Part shown: piece by piece, positions 1 to 7,480 of the stretch
Layout of the letters: each line of letters opens with the position of its first letter
How positions within the stretch are numbered: position 1 is the first letter of the stretch
Assembly: GCA_003024985.2 (NCBI GenBank)
Contig: PXIH01S0028379.1
From: Euperipatoides rowelli
Lineage: Eukaryota; Onychophora; Udeonychophora; Euonychophora; Peripatopsidae
Strand: one strand, 5' to 3'
DNA: 11,092 bases
Position numbers and translations under genes: made by a program
The notes under the pieces: generated by a model
The model's input: only the letters and a program-made list of their open reading frames with translations
Told to the model about the DNA's origin: nothing
The model's database searches: none

Positions 1-43
1 AAAAAAAAAATAGACATTTTGACACATTTTCATCAATTTTCAG

Positions 44-66
44 CACCGCGTCTCCCCTTAAATCAG
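44..66 (+). CDS. Candidate 23-nt microexon of the DGK linker
   Basis: This is a possible very short coding exon of the diacylglycerol kinase gene. It is preceded by a pyrimidine-rich stretch ending in TTTTCAG (acceptor AG at 42-43) and followed by the donor GTAATT at 67. It leaves one base (G66), which joins CG at 114-115 to make Ala. The read-through TASPLKSA then VDEQNAQ stays in frame with the next exon. That exon needs exactly one carried-over base, so the phase agrees. The peptide is Ser/Pro-rich like the rest of the linker. The frame is also open back to about position 3, so this may be the end of a longer exon cut by the window edge, although the A/T-rich bases 1-43 look intronic. I cannot match this peptide to a known family segment. 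Confidence 0.45.
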
Positions 67-113
67 GTAATTTTAATCGATCGGCTATTTAGTTTTTTGT
101 TTTTCTTTTACAG
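67..113 (+). other. Candidate 47-nt intron
   Basis: The donor GTAATT at 67 and an acceptor with a long T-rich tract ending TTTTACAG at 113 bound only 47 nt, close to the lower limit for animal introns. Its length is not a multiple of three. Retention would bring in a stop (TAG at 90-92) in the frame of the flanking exons, so it must be removed if the 44-66 exon is used. Confidence 0.45.
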
Positions 114-329
114 CGGTTGATGAACAGAATGCTCAGACCAAGCATTTGTTAAGGGAAGAAGTTGCTCGTTTTACAGAAAGTTACTCATACTCAGGCAGTC
201 TGACAAGTCCTACCATTCCTGAGGGGAAAGAAGAAACTATGATTTCCCCTGTTTCCACTTCTCAGCTTTTGGAGCCACCCCTTCCTCTCGTAGCTGAATT
301 GCCATGTACTTATCTTGAGGAAGACAGTT
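114..329 (+). CDS. Diacylglycerol kinase (delta/eta class), linker exon
   Basis: This exon is part of a type II diacylglycerol kinase, the enzyme that phosphorylates membrane diacylglycerol to phosphatidic acid. It encodes about 71 full codons: VDEQNAQTKHLLREEVARF, then a Ser/Thr/Pro-rich and acidic tail ending PCTYLEEDS. No catalytic motif is visible. By its place before the accessory domain it belongs to the long linker that splits the catalytic region in this class. The first part (residues about 1-20) looks helical and charged. The acceptor is TTTTACAG at 113 and the donor is GTGAGT at 330. It starts with two bases of a split codon and ends with one (T329). The next exon supplies CT to make Ser. 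The family assignment rests on the downstream exons, because the linker is poorly conserved. Confidence 0.8.
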
Positions 330-427
330 GTGAGTAATATTTATTTTATAATCTCTATTTGCCTGTAGCCTTCATTTTACTTGAAATTATTTGCTGGAAT
401 AGCCTAATAATTTTCTAAATGTAATTA

Positions 428-696
428 CAGTACACTAGAGCCTCAATTTGAGTTCTAGTTTGTTTCCTAAACAAACTAGAAACGACTCAAATTGAGTATT
501 AAATTAAGTAACACTTGGCACAAATTTCATAAAATAAATCAAAAATTACAGGATTAGGATAATTCTTTTTTTTCCCCCCAAATTTATTTAAGATATTATA
601 AACGATGAAAAAAAAAAACATTCAAAATGTAAAAATAGGCATCATTTACCGACTCAATGACAAAAGGACTCAAATCGAAGCAGTTCTTGTGTACTT
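428..696 (+). mobile_element. Probable pogo/mariner-like MITE
   Basis: The left end CAGTACACTAGAGC follows a TA dinucleotide (426-427). The right end, read on the minus strand, gives AAGTACACAAGAAC and then TTCGATTTGAGT, matching the left AGTACACTAGAGC and TCAATTTGAGT with a few changes and a 2-nt gap. The ends therefore form imperfect terminal inverted repeats around about 270 bp with no coding capacity. A CAGTA start next to TA is typical of pogo/Tc1-mariner elements. The right-hand TA is blurred (TATA at 696-699). Family and exact right end are uncertain. Confidence 0.5.
442..496. repeat. Long hairpin with 24-bp arms
   Basis: The left arm (442-465) and right arm (469-480 plus 485-496) are fully complementary over 24 bp, with a 3-nt loop (CCT) and one 4-nt bulge (AACG, 481-484). 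The outer 12 bp of each arm (CTCAATTTGAGT and its complement) are nearly palindromic themselves. The loop is too short for a usual microRNA precursor. The hairpin probably belongs to the surrounding MITE. Confidence 0.9.
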
Positions 697-1507
697 ATAA
701 ATTAATGTTTGTTAAATTAATGACATGAAAATTAAAAAATAGGTTCTCAGGATGTCCTTTTTCAATATTTTTTTGTCCTGATTGAATTTATTATAAATAT
801 ACAAGAAATTTAATAAATCCTTTATTAAAAAAAAAGTATGTTTAAAATATAATTTTTGTTTTCTGTGTACTTTTAAAAGATGTCCACAATATAACATTAA
901 AAAAAATAAGACCAAGTAATGGTTTAAAAAAATTTGTAAAATAATTGGGACGGATAGGGAATTAAAATCACCTCTCCTGGCCGTTTTTTTTTTTTTTTGT
1001 ATCTATCTGGATATGAGAATTGACAATAGAAGAAGTGTTTATTTTCATTATTAATAACCAAGAAAATTATTTGAAGAAATAACTTTTAACAATTTAATTT
1101 AGGGATTATTATTTAATTTGTAAATATTATATCAATAATTTAAATAAAATTGAATATTAATATTTGAATTGATTTATTAGTATTAGTAAAACAAAAAAAG
1201 ATAAACCTTATGTTTTATTTACATAAAAGGGCCTCACAAAAATTGTAGGCTATCAAAGTTATCTGAATTTTTTATTTGATAGCTATTTCTGACATTACCT
1301 GTGTTATCTAACTCTCATCTCTTTATAAACATAGTTTGCATTAAATTTAATGATTTCTACAATTTGTCTTTTATATTGAGAAAATAGATTATATGTTTGT
1401 TGTATTTATTTATGTTTCATATCTTGATGTTCTACATTTTATGTCTCTCTGGACTGTATTAATTTTCCCCAGAGTAATTTCTTGAACTATTTCTTCACTT
1501 TACCTAG

Positions 1508-1669
1508 CTTCAGTGTCACCTTCAGCCTCACGTCGAATAAGCAGTGGTAGCACCCTCAAATCGGCAGCCCCCCGTTCTTCGTCTCCTAGTAATAAAGAAA
1601 AAGTCACAAGTCCCGATCTCCCTCTAAACTTGCCTATTTTTCCAATATCCACATTCCCTAATTTTCCAC
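1508..1669 (+). CDS. Diacylglycerol kinase, Ser/Pro-rich linker exon
   Basis: This exon encodes 53 full codons of a low-complexity linker: a Ser-rich basic start (SASRRISSGSTLKS), a second Ser/Pro patch (PRSSSPSNKEKV), then a hydrophobic Pro/Phe/Leu-rich end (LPLNLPIFPISTF). RRIS fits the consensus of basophilic kinases such as PKA, so the linker may be phosphorylated; this is inference only. The acceptor is TTTACCTAG at 1507. A second AG at 1513 (CTTCAG) lies 6 nt downstream and keeps the frame, removing two residues. The donor is GTAAGT at 1670. The exon ends with one base (C1669), completed by AT at 4017-4018 to His. Type II DGKs vary widely here, so no family motif is expected. Confidence 0.8.
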
Positions 1670-1894
1670 GTAAGTATAGCAACATACTGTACTTCTTAGT
1701 TTTATTAATACTTTTTTTTCCTTTTTCATATTATCTGTCTTTGAACTTTTGACTCAGTTATTTTCTTTTTCTCTCGTTTTCATATAATTTTTGAAAATAA
1801 TATAATTGCTGTCTTGAAGATAATTTTCATGTTTTCAAAATCATAAATGAACATATTCAAATGAAAATACATTGAATTCAGTATATAAAATAGA

Positions 1895-1990
1895 CGGTTA
1901 ATGTTTGGGGTTAGGTTCTCTGAAAACACAGTGTTAAGTGAAATAACATTAAATCAAGCACTATTTTCCATAGGAATAAATGTTACATTT
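1895..1990 (-). mobile_element. Possible Tigger-like non-coding terminal region
   Basis: On the minus strand this stretch reads as short modules, TTATTTCACTTAACACTG and AGAGAACCTAACCCC, in the style of the AAC/TTAAC-rich ends next to the termini of Tigger/pogo elements. It lies on the 3' side of the minus-strand transposase fragment at 2745-3076, as the other end of that element would. This is recognition by style only; no clean terminal repeat or TA duplication could be fixed. Confidence 0.3.
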
Positions 1991-2214
1991 GGAGATACCT
2001 AATAGGTTAATAAAGTAATGTGTTGTAAAATTTAAAACTCAGCTAAAATAAATAAAAAATTCATGTTGTAACAATTAAAAGTCAACTAAAATAAAAAATA
2101 ATAATATAAAATGAAAAATTGTTTTCACCTGAGTTATTTTGGTGACTGGGGAGATAGTGGAGTTTAGGGGACATAGAGACATTAATTTCTGCCTCTGAAT
2201 TCAATAATAGTCCA

Positions 2215-2579
2215 TCTTTATTATTATCATTATTTATTTAAAGATTTAAGCCATGAGTTTTTACAGTGAAATTTACAGTACATTTACAGTAAAATAACAA
2301 ATATTTACAAACAAAAGAGACACCATATCTAAACATAAAAAAAAGTACATAGCACACTACCTACAAACAGTATAATATTATCAATATTCAATTAAGTTCT
2401 CTAAACAAATATTCAAAATTGTATTTACTTTTAATCAAGTTATCCAACTATGTTTTAAATCCACAAAAACTTCCAGTAAAAAAGTGATATGGAATATTAT
2501 TCCAAAAATCTATTTCTCTTGAGGATAGAGTTTTATTTTTATGTGAAGGAATTTTCAGAGTATAATGATGAGTCCTAAT
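2215..2579 (-). mobile_element. CR1-like non-LTR retrotransposon, 3' end relic
   Basis: The minus strand from 2579 to 2388 reads IRTHHYTLKIPSHKNKTLSS, then REIDFWNNIP, then FKT, a stop, LDNLIKSKYNFEYLF and a terminal stop. This is the usual C-terminus of CR1/jockey-type ORF2 proteins: a TR.H/YNTR segment, a W-N-x-[IL]-P motif, then an FK..L helix. One internal stop breaks it. Beyond the stop, 2388 to about 2215 is a likely 3' untranslated region ending in AAT/ATA repeats near 2218-2240, as is typical for these elements. The insertion seems 5'-truncated near 2580, where the frame is lost. Reverse transcriptase motifs are absent. Confidence 0.65.
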
Positions 2580-2744
2580 ATTTTCTTTTTATTAATTGTA
2601 TGAAAATTATATTAATTTTTAAGATAACTTCTTTACATCTTAAAGTTTTTTTGTTCTTTTCGTACCTTCTTGCCACAATAATTGCAAATAATTTGGTCTA
2701 ACATCTCATTTACTATTACAATAAAATTGAGACAAATGGAAGAA

Positions 2745-3076
2745 TAAACTATGAATAGTTTAATATTGATGCTGCATTCCTATCCTCCTCTTCTCTAAAT
2801 AGAATAGCCTACCACCTTGTAACAATTAGTGATACTCATTATTGCTTTCATTACTATGCCATCATTTCTCTGTTGAATCCTTTACATTGACAATATCTAT
2901 GGCCACCATCGATCATTTATAAGTTAACATTTGAGGTGTGAGTGGAACATTCTCCTCTACCAAAGCTTTCTATAAGTCAATTTGAATAAGTCTTCGTTTG
3001 CTAGCTCTATCTCATGTGATTCTAAAAGTTCTATGTCACTTTTTTCGGTCCTTTTAAAACCAACTTCATTAGTTAG
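2745..3076 (-). pseudogene. Tigger/pogo transposase C-terminal relic
   Basis: The minus strand from 3076 to 2960 gives 39 open codons including ELLESHEIELANEDLFKL. This resembles the acidic segment after the DDE domain in Tigger/TIGD1-type transposases (ELLE.H.EELTNEDL.EL). After a stop the signal goes on in other frames: EENVPLTPQMLTYK, MVAIDIVNV, KGFNREMMA, AIMSITNCYKVVGYSI and REEEDRNAASILNY. This order matches the family's C-terminal tail (a helix, then CY...Y, then a short L..F end). At least three frame changes and several stops show it is dead. The catalytic DDE part is not visible upstream. The assignment is from remembered family pattern, not alignment. Confidence 0.5.
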
Positions 3077-3090
3077 GCTAACGTATTATG

Positions 3091-3120
3091 TATACAGTAT
3101 ATACTATTATACAGTATATA
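3091..3120. repeat. Two 13-bp direct repeats, TATACAGTATATA
   Basis: TATACAGTATATA occurs at 3091-3103 and again at 3108-3120, separated by 4 nt, inside a wider TA-rich tract reaching about 3146. It is probably a microsatellite-like expansion next to the dead transposase. Confidence 0.8.
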
Positions 3121-3232
3121 TAATTTACAGAATATACACATACCCACAGTATTTAACGTTCTTTTACTGAATGTGGGAAGTGGTACGAATACAAATGAGA
3201 GATAGGGTAGTTATCTGCTGTCAGATTTGGTC

Positions 3233-3560
3233 CTAGGGCATATTGTGTGATGTAATTAGTAGACTACCTCCAGCAGGGACCCAGTGCCGGGGGGGGGGGA
3301 GTGTGTTTGAACAAACTCCATAAGAAACTACATTGTTATGACCAGGGGTGATGAGGGGAGGGGGTGTAGGCATGGATAAGGGACCCGCAGGTCCATCAAA
3401 AGTAAACAAAACGTCCATAAATAAAAAAAAGAAAGAAAAAAAGCTCGACAAATTTACTTGAACAAGGGGCCCCATAACAAAAAAGCTTACCAAAAATATG
3501 CAAGGAGGCCCACCTGGATTTCCAGTCCCGGGGCCCCGATTTGGATGTGGAGGCCCTGAC
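3233..3560. repeat. GC-rich island, unclassified repeat
   Basis: This stretch is far richer in G and C than its surroundings and starts and ends abruptly. It has an 11-G run (3289-3299), a G-rich segment at 3343-3372, and two blocks with the same order of words: GGGGCCCC then GGAGGCCC then CCTGG/CCTCC, at about 3465-3520 and 3530-3566. A minus-strand reading frame of 113 codons crosses it but is Pro/Gly-rich then Phe-rich, with no known domain. I take it to be a degenerate mobile-element fragment of unknown class. No terminal repeats or target duplication were found. Confidence 0.45.
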
Positions 3561-4016
3561 CTCCAGGGGTACAAAATTCATGAAAAAATAAAATTGAATG
3601 AGTTTATTTCAGAGGGAACAAGGAAAAATGTTGATAATTATAACTTACTGTAATGATGATTGCCCAGAATGTGAGAGCCTAAGAATACTACTGGGCTACT
3701 ACTATCTGATGTGATAGATGAATAATTTCTTCCTTGATAATTATCTGTTAAAAGAATGAAGGGAAAGATTAGGGGAAATTATCTAAAAGTAGTAGTTAAT
3801 AAATCCTAAAATCTGAAGTGTGATGTTATCTAATTAAAATCTTAACTTTCATGGAGTATTTTCTAAATATGGCAACATTTAATTGTGACAAATTGCAAAA
3901 TAATTTTGACAAGTATTTGATATGCAGTATCTCCATGTTTTCATCATTCATTACATTAAATATTGTTATTGTTTAGTTCATTGCCACATTTTTTCTTATC
4001 CTATTTCTTTATTTAG

Positions 4017-4140
4017 ATCTCAACCGAGGTTTAGCAGGAAGCATTGCTGGTGGTAGCTTGATTAGTAAAGTGTTGCTGGCCAACGCTGATGCTCTCTGTG
4101 CCGCAGCTTCCCCACTCATGGATTCAGACGAAGAGTCGCT
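4017..4140 (+). CDS. Diacylglycerol kinase, conserved pre-DAGKa exon
   Basis: This exon encodes HLNRGLAGSIAGGSLISK, VLLANADALCAA and ASPLMDSDEESL. The LLANADALCA.ASPLMD segment followed by acidic residues is, as I recall the family, the conserved stretch just before the accessory domain in DGK delta and eta. It is much less Ser/Pro-rich than the two exons before it. The acceptor is TTTATTTAG at 4016 and the donor is GTAAGC at 4141. It opens with AT, completing His with C1669. It closes with CT, which needs one base from the next exon: G9568 gives Leu then EGYTEKC, and T9508 gives Leu then GLSAPK. Both choices keep the frame. Confidence 0.88.
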
Positions 4141-5370
4141 GTAAGCCTTATTATATATTTTTTATACAATAAGTCATATTTTTTAAATATTTAATCACTG
4201 CTGTTTTAAAAACTAAAAAGCTTTAGTTATTGAATTGAGTTTTTTTAGTATATTTGATAATTGTGCCATTAATTTAAGTTCAAGAATATACAGTTGTATA
4301 ATTATTTGTGACCATGGGAAATTCAAGTCTAGTTTTTTTATATACTAAAAATATAGGTAGCAAAATTTAGAGAAACAAATATTATGAATTTTGTTCAAGT
4401 TTACAAGTTCATATTTTATAGAAGCTGTCCCAAAAGTTATTTATACTGGAAACAAATAAATATATTTAGATATTTAAGTTATACAAGATTAAAAGAAATA
4501 CATGCATTTTATTATATAAAAATTTTATATTGTTAAATGAATAAATAATGCACTATTTCAAAATTTAGGTTTTTCAGTAGCCTAAGAACACCATTTTAGA
4601 TTTGTGTAAACCTACTTATACCTAATAATTACTGGAATATTTTAATTTAAATGTTATGGAAATAAAAAGACAGATTAATAAAAGATTTTGCCTACATTTA
4701 TATTGTAACGTCTGAAAAGTTTTCATGATGTTAACTGATAATTGAATTTAAATATAACAGAAGCTTATAAGTTATTCATTATGGTAGGCTACTATTGGCA
4801 TAATTCCCTATTTTTGACGATTGCCTCATCAAAACCAAGTAGGAAAGTAACGTGTCCTATTATTAATCCTATCTGTTTCTTAGCTATTATTCACAAAAAG
4901 AAGTTGCTATTACAAGAAAGTGATGTTTTCATTAGACTTCAGTGCTGTCTCTAGATGAAAACAGTTTGTCCATCATTAGGCAGACAATGACTTGGTTTAG
5001 AGTGATAAGTTATAGGAAGTTAAGTGAATGTCATATCTCAATTTCAGATCTGGGCTAATCCCATCAAACCAATTTTTATACTTGTATCTTTCATCTGTTT
5101 GCTGGAAACCGAGCGTAACACCACTGGAAATCTCCTTTACACCTAACCTGGCAATGTTTTTATTTTTTTTTTAATAGAAATTAAAGTTTTAAGTACAAAA
5201 TTTTTTTATTAAATTTTTTTTAGAATATTTAGCCAATAGAAGAAATATGTCGCAGAGAATCCCTTTCTCTTAATAGCATTTATTTATCAATTCAATAACC
5301 AGCATCATAAATGACAAATTATAGCTAGGTAAAATTAAATAACAGGGTTTAAAAAAACAAAAAACATCTG

Positions 5371-6815
5371 AATAGTTATAGACCTATTGGAATTACAAAA
5401 TTAATGCAATACTAAGATTTCTGAACCAATTATTTTATATTACTTAAGACGTCAGTTGGACCAGTTTTTACACTCTAATTAACGTGGTTTCCATTGTGGC
5501 AGATCTTGTGAAACTTTCCTATTGCAATGTGTAAATGATTGGACTTTGGATAGGGACCGGGGTCATAGAATCTGAATTATATTTTTTTGATCTATCTAAC
5601 GCTTTTAACCTGGTCCCAATTGATTTTTTTGATTGGTAAAATGTTTTCCTGTGGGATAGATAATAGTATAATTAATTGTCTTTTTTTTTATTATTATTAT
5701 TGTTTATTTTGGGTGTTAGTGGATGGATCAGGTCAAATGTAAAATATAGTACTTGTGGTGTCCCTCAGGGCACCGTTCTATTATTTAATTTTTATGTTGC
5801 TGATCTGCACTTTTTGAATTTTAGCAACATCTGCAGCTAAGCAGATGACATACACATTAATCATATTTTGGACTCTTTGAGCAACTATCAAGTTTTGCAA
5901 ATGGAAATTGAGAAATTGTTGTTGTGGATGGATAATAATGGTGTGATGCTCAATGAGAATAAATGCAGATTTATGTTGTTGGGTAATCAAAAATTTGACA
6001 TTGATTTTACTACTAGAGGAATGAAAATTCAAAGAGAGACCACTTATAAATATTTTTTTTTTTTTTTTTAGACTGTAGACTAACCTTTTCTAATCAGTTG
6101 GAACATTTGATTGCTAAATTATTTAGAAACTTTTATTTAGCAACTAGCATTTTCTCATTTTTAACCATAAATGTTTTCATTGCTATCTATAAGAGGTACT
6201 TACAACTATTGATTGACTATTGCAGTTCGGCTTACTTTATTGTGAATACTGTCGCTAGGAATAAATTGAATAAATATTTTTGAGCTATCTCTAAAAGGAT
6301 AATAGAATTTAAATATCTGCCTTACCAGTCCAGACGGAAAATTTTGAGGGCTCCGGGTGTTATTACCCACTCCCACCAGAGATTGCAGCAAGGAGGTCTT
6401 ATTTTTACATTTAAAAGAGTATTTATAGAGGGCAAGAATAAATTATTACTTAAGGGGACAGGATTGTCGAAAATCAAAAATTTTTATTATAAGGTTTGCA
6501 TTAAAATCGTATGCGTTAAAATAAAGTGTCATTAAAAGTTAANGATGAGTTTTATAGCTCATTTTTTTCATAAAAGATTGTAGATTTTAAAAATTCATAT
6601 ATTGAAAAATCGATTTTCAGTCAAAATTTGATGTCTTCGAGGATCCTGTCCCCTTAATTTATACAATGCCCTCTGCAGTATACTAATTCTAGAAATAGAC
6701 CTTGATATACTATATTTCTAACCGTGTAGTCAACATGTGGGATTCTCTGCGGGCCTTGTGTGTTGCAAACGCATCATCTCTTTATAATTAAAAATTTCTC
6801 TTGATGAATATTTGT
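5371..6815 (+). pseudogene. CR1-like non-LTR reverse transcriptase relic
   Basis: This is a decayed ORF2 of a CR1/L2/jockey-type retrotransposon, which would copy its RNA into the genome by target-primed reverse transcription. In order: NSYRPIGI at 5371; GFHCGRSCETFLLQCVNDW near 5494-5550; FFDLSNAFNLVP (RT motif A, Asp at 5589-5591) after a frameshift; GVPQGTVL at 5757; then ADDIH with the catalytic pair at 5844-5849, preceded by a stop (TAA 5838-5840) where the family has Tyr. The thumb follows at about 5866-6300 (LLWMDNNGVMLNENKC, TYKY, DYCSSAYFIV, AISKRII). After the inserted MITE the C-terminus resumes (YTNSRNR, then VVNMWDSLRAL at about 6727-6760). Many stops and shifts: inactive. No endonuclease domain is visible, so it is 5'-truncated. 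Confidence 0.85.
6454..6653. mobile_element. 200-bp MITE inserted at TTAA
   Basis: The ends are inverted repeats: GGGGACAGGATTGTCGAA at the left, and on the other strand GGGGACAGGATCCTCGAA at the right (16 of the first 18 bases agree), continuing more weakly into CAAA..TTTT. TTAA lies on both sides (6450-6453 and 6654-6657), as expected for a TTAA target duplication (piggyBac or Sola3 type). A TA target (mariner type, element starting AGGGG) fits equally well because TTAA contains TA. There is no coding capacity. It interrupts the C-terminal coding part of the retroelement relic. An N sits at 6543. Confidence 0.75.
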
Positions 6816-7028
6816 CTGAAAAAGCTTGTTTTAATGATCTTATTTAATTTAAAGTTGAGGTGTTACAGTCCCTGACTTAAATCACCATATCACTAAATGA
6901 CATGTATTTTAATGGAGATAGCTAACTTTTGTGTACTTAATGGAGAGCAAAAGAAGTTTGTTTATAGGGAATTATTCATTATTGTGTTATGGGAAATATT
7001 TAGGAATCAAAGCAATATTAGTTTAAGC

Positions 7029-7472
7029 CAATGGTGGATAACCCCTGGCCCGTGGGCCACTTATGGCCCATGGAGGCTTTTGCAATGCCCACAGCCCACC
7101 CAATGAAAGGACATCCCCCCCCTCTAAAAACTTATTTGTATATAGAGCTTGTTACATTTGAAAATTTCAGTAGAGTCAGAGCTTATAACCACAATTCCCT
7201 TTTTAGAACTTAAGTGTGAATGTAATAATAAAAATATTACAACATAATAAAAAGATTAAAAAAAAAAAGTTAAAAAACATTTAAATGTTTTGCTAATTTA
7301 ATTTAAAGTTGGTCAATTTAGAATAGCCTACTTATTTTATCACTGTAGAGAGCTTTAAAATTAAGATACGGTAATTTTTATTTTTTTTTGGGGGGGGGGG
7401 GGAGGGAGTGGTGCCCACTAGCCATTCTCTGAGGACTTTTGGCCTGTGGCTAAAAAAGATTGGCCACCCCTG
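7029..7472. mobile_element. 444-bp hAT-type MITE with 8-bp target duplication
   Basis: The right end, on the minus strand, starts CAGGGGTGGCCAATC, the CAGGGGT type of terminus common in hAT elements. The left end starts CAATGGTGG, matching 7 of the first 9. Weaker pairing goes further in (left TGGCCCGTGGGCC, right TAGCCACAGGCC). The flanks are GTTTAAGC (7021-7028) and GTTTAAGG (7473-7480), an 8-bp duplication with one change; 8 bp is the hAT hallmark. The interior has no transposase, is AT-rich in the middle and carries a 13-G run (7390-7402). It lies just past the retroelement relic. Confidence 0.8.
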
Positions 7473-7480
7473 GTTTAAGG

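Larger units (their letters stand above)
330..1507 (+). other. Intron with MITE remnant
   Basis: This intron of 1,178 nt runs from donor GTGAGT to acceptor TTTACCTAG. Apart from the inverted-repeat element at 428-696 it is AT-rich DNA with A and T runs, such as the T tract near 984-999. No coding sequence is recognisable; the short reading frame on the minus strand at 712-915 is low-complexity. Confidence 0.75.
1670..4016 (+). other. Intron with nested transposon remains
   Basis: This intron of 2,347 nt runs from donor GTAAGT to acceptor CTTTATTTAG. It contains a possible Tigger-type terminal region near 1895, the 3' end of a CR1-like retrotransposon on the minus strand (2215-2579), a minus-strand Tigger transposase C-terminus (2745-3076) and a GC-rich island (3233-3560). 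I see nothing beyond AT-rich DNA in 1670-1890 or 3600-4000. Confidence 0.75.

Noticed and set aside
442-496. Hairpin as a microRNA gene
   Set aside because: The 3-nt loop and 24-bp arms are too compact for a usual precursor, and it sits in a MITE-like element.
1500-1685. Minus-strand frame opposite the Ser-rich exon
   Set aside because: It is a shadow of the coding exon, with no independent signal.
3233-3574. Minus-strand 113-codon frame in the GC-rich island
   Set aside because: Pro/Gly-rich then Phe-rich composition comes from base bias, and there is no motif or family match.
4742-4954. 70-codon plus-strand frame in the large intron
   Set aside because: No splice sites in phase with the gene, no recognisable domain, and ordinary length by chance.
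5048-5114. Possible extra exon: acceptor ATTTCAG at 5047, donor GTAACA at 5115, open in the DGK frame after the exon at 4017-4140
   Set aside because: It would end at phase 0, while the next exon needs two carried bases, so including it breaks the accessory domain. The peptide has no family likeness.
5781-6032. Minus-strand 83-codon frame
   Set aside because: It lies opposite the reverse transcriptase relic and has no domain.
5251-6751. Exact 13-bp inverted match: CGCAGAGAATCCC at 5251-5263 and its complement at 6739-6751, bracketing the retroelement relic
   Set aside because: Flanking bases do not match on either side, and non-LTR elements have no terminal inverted repeats. One match of this size in 11 kb can be chance.
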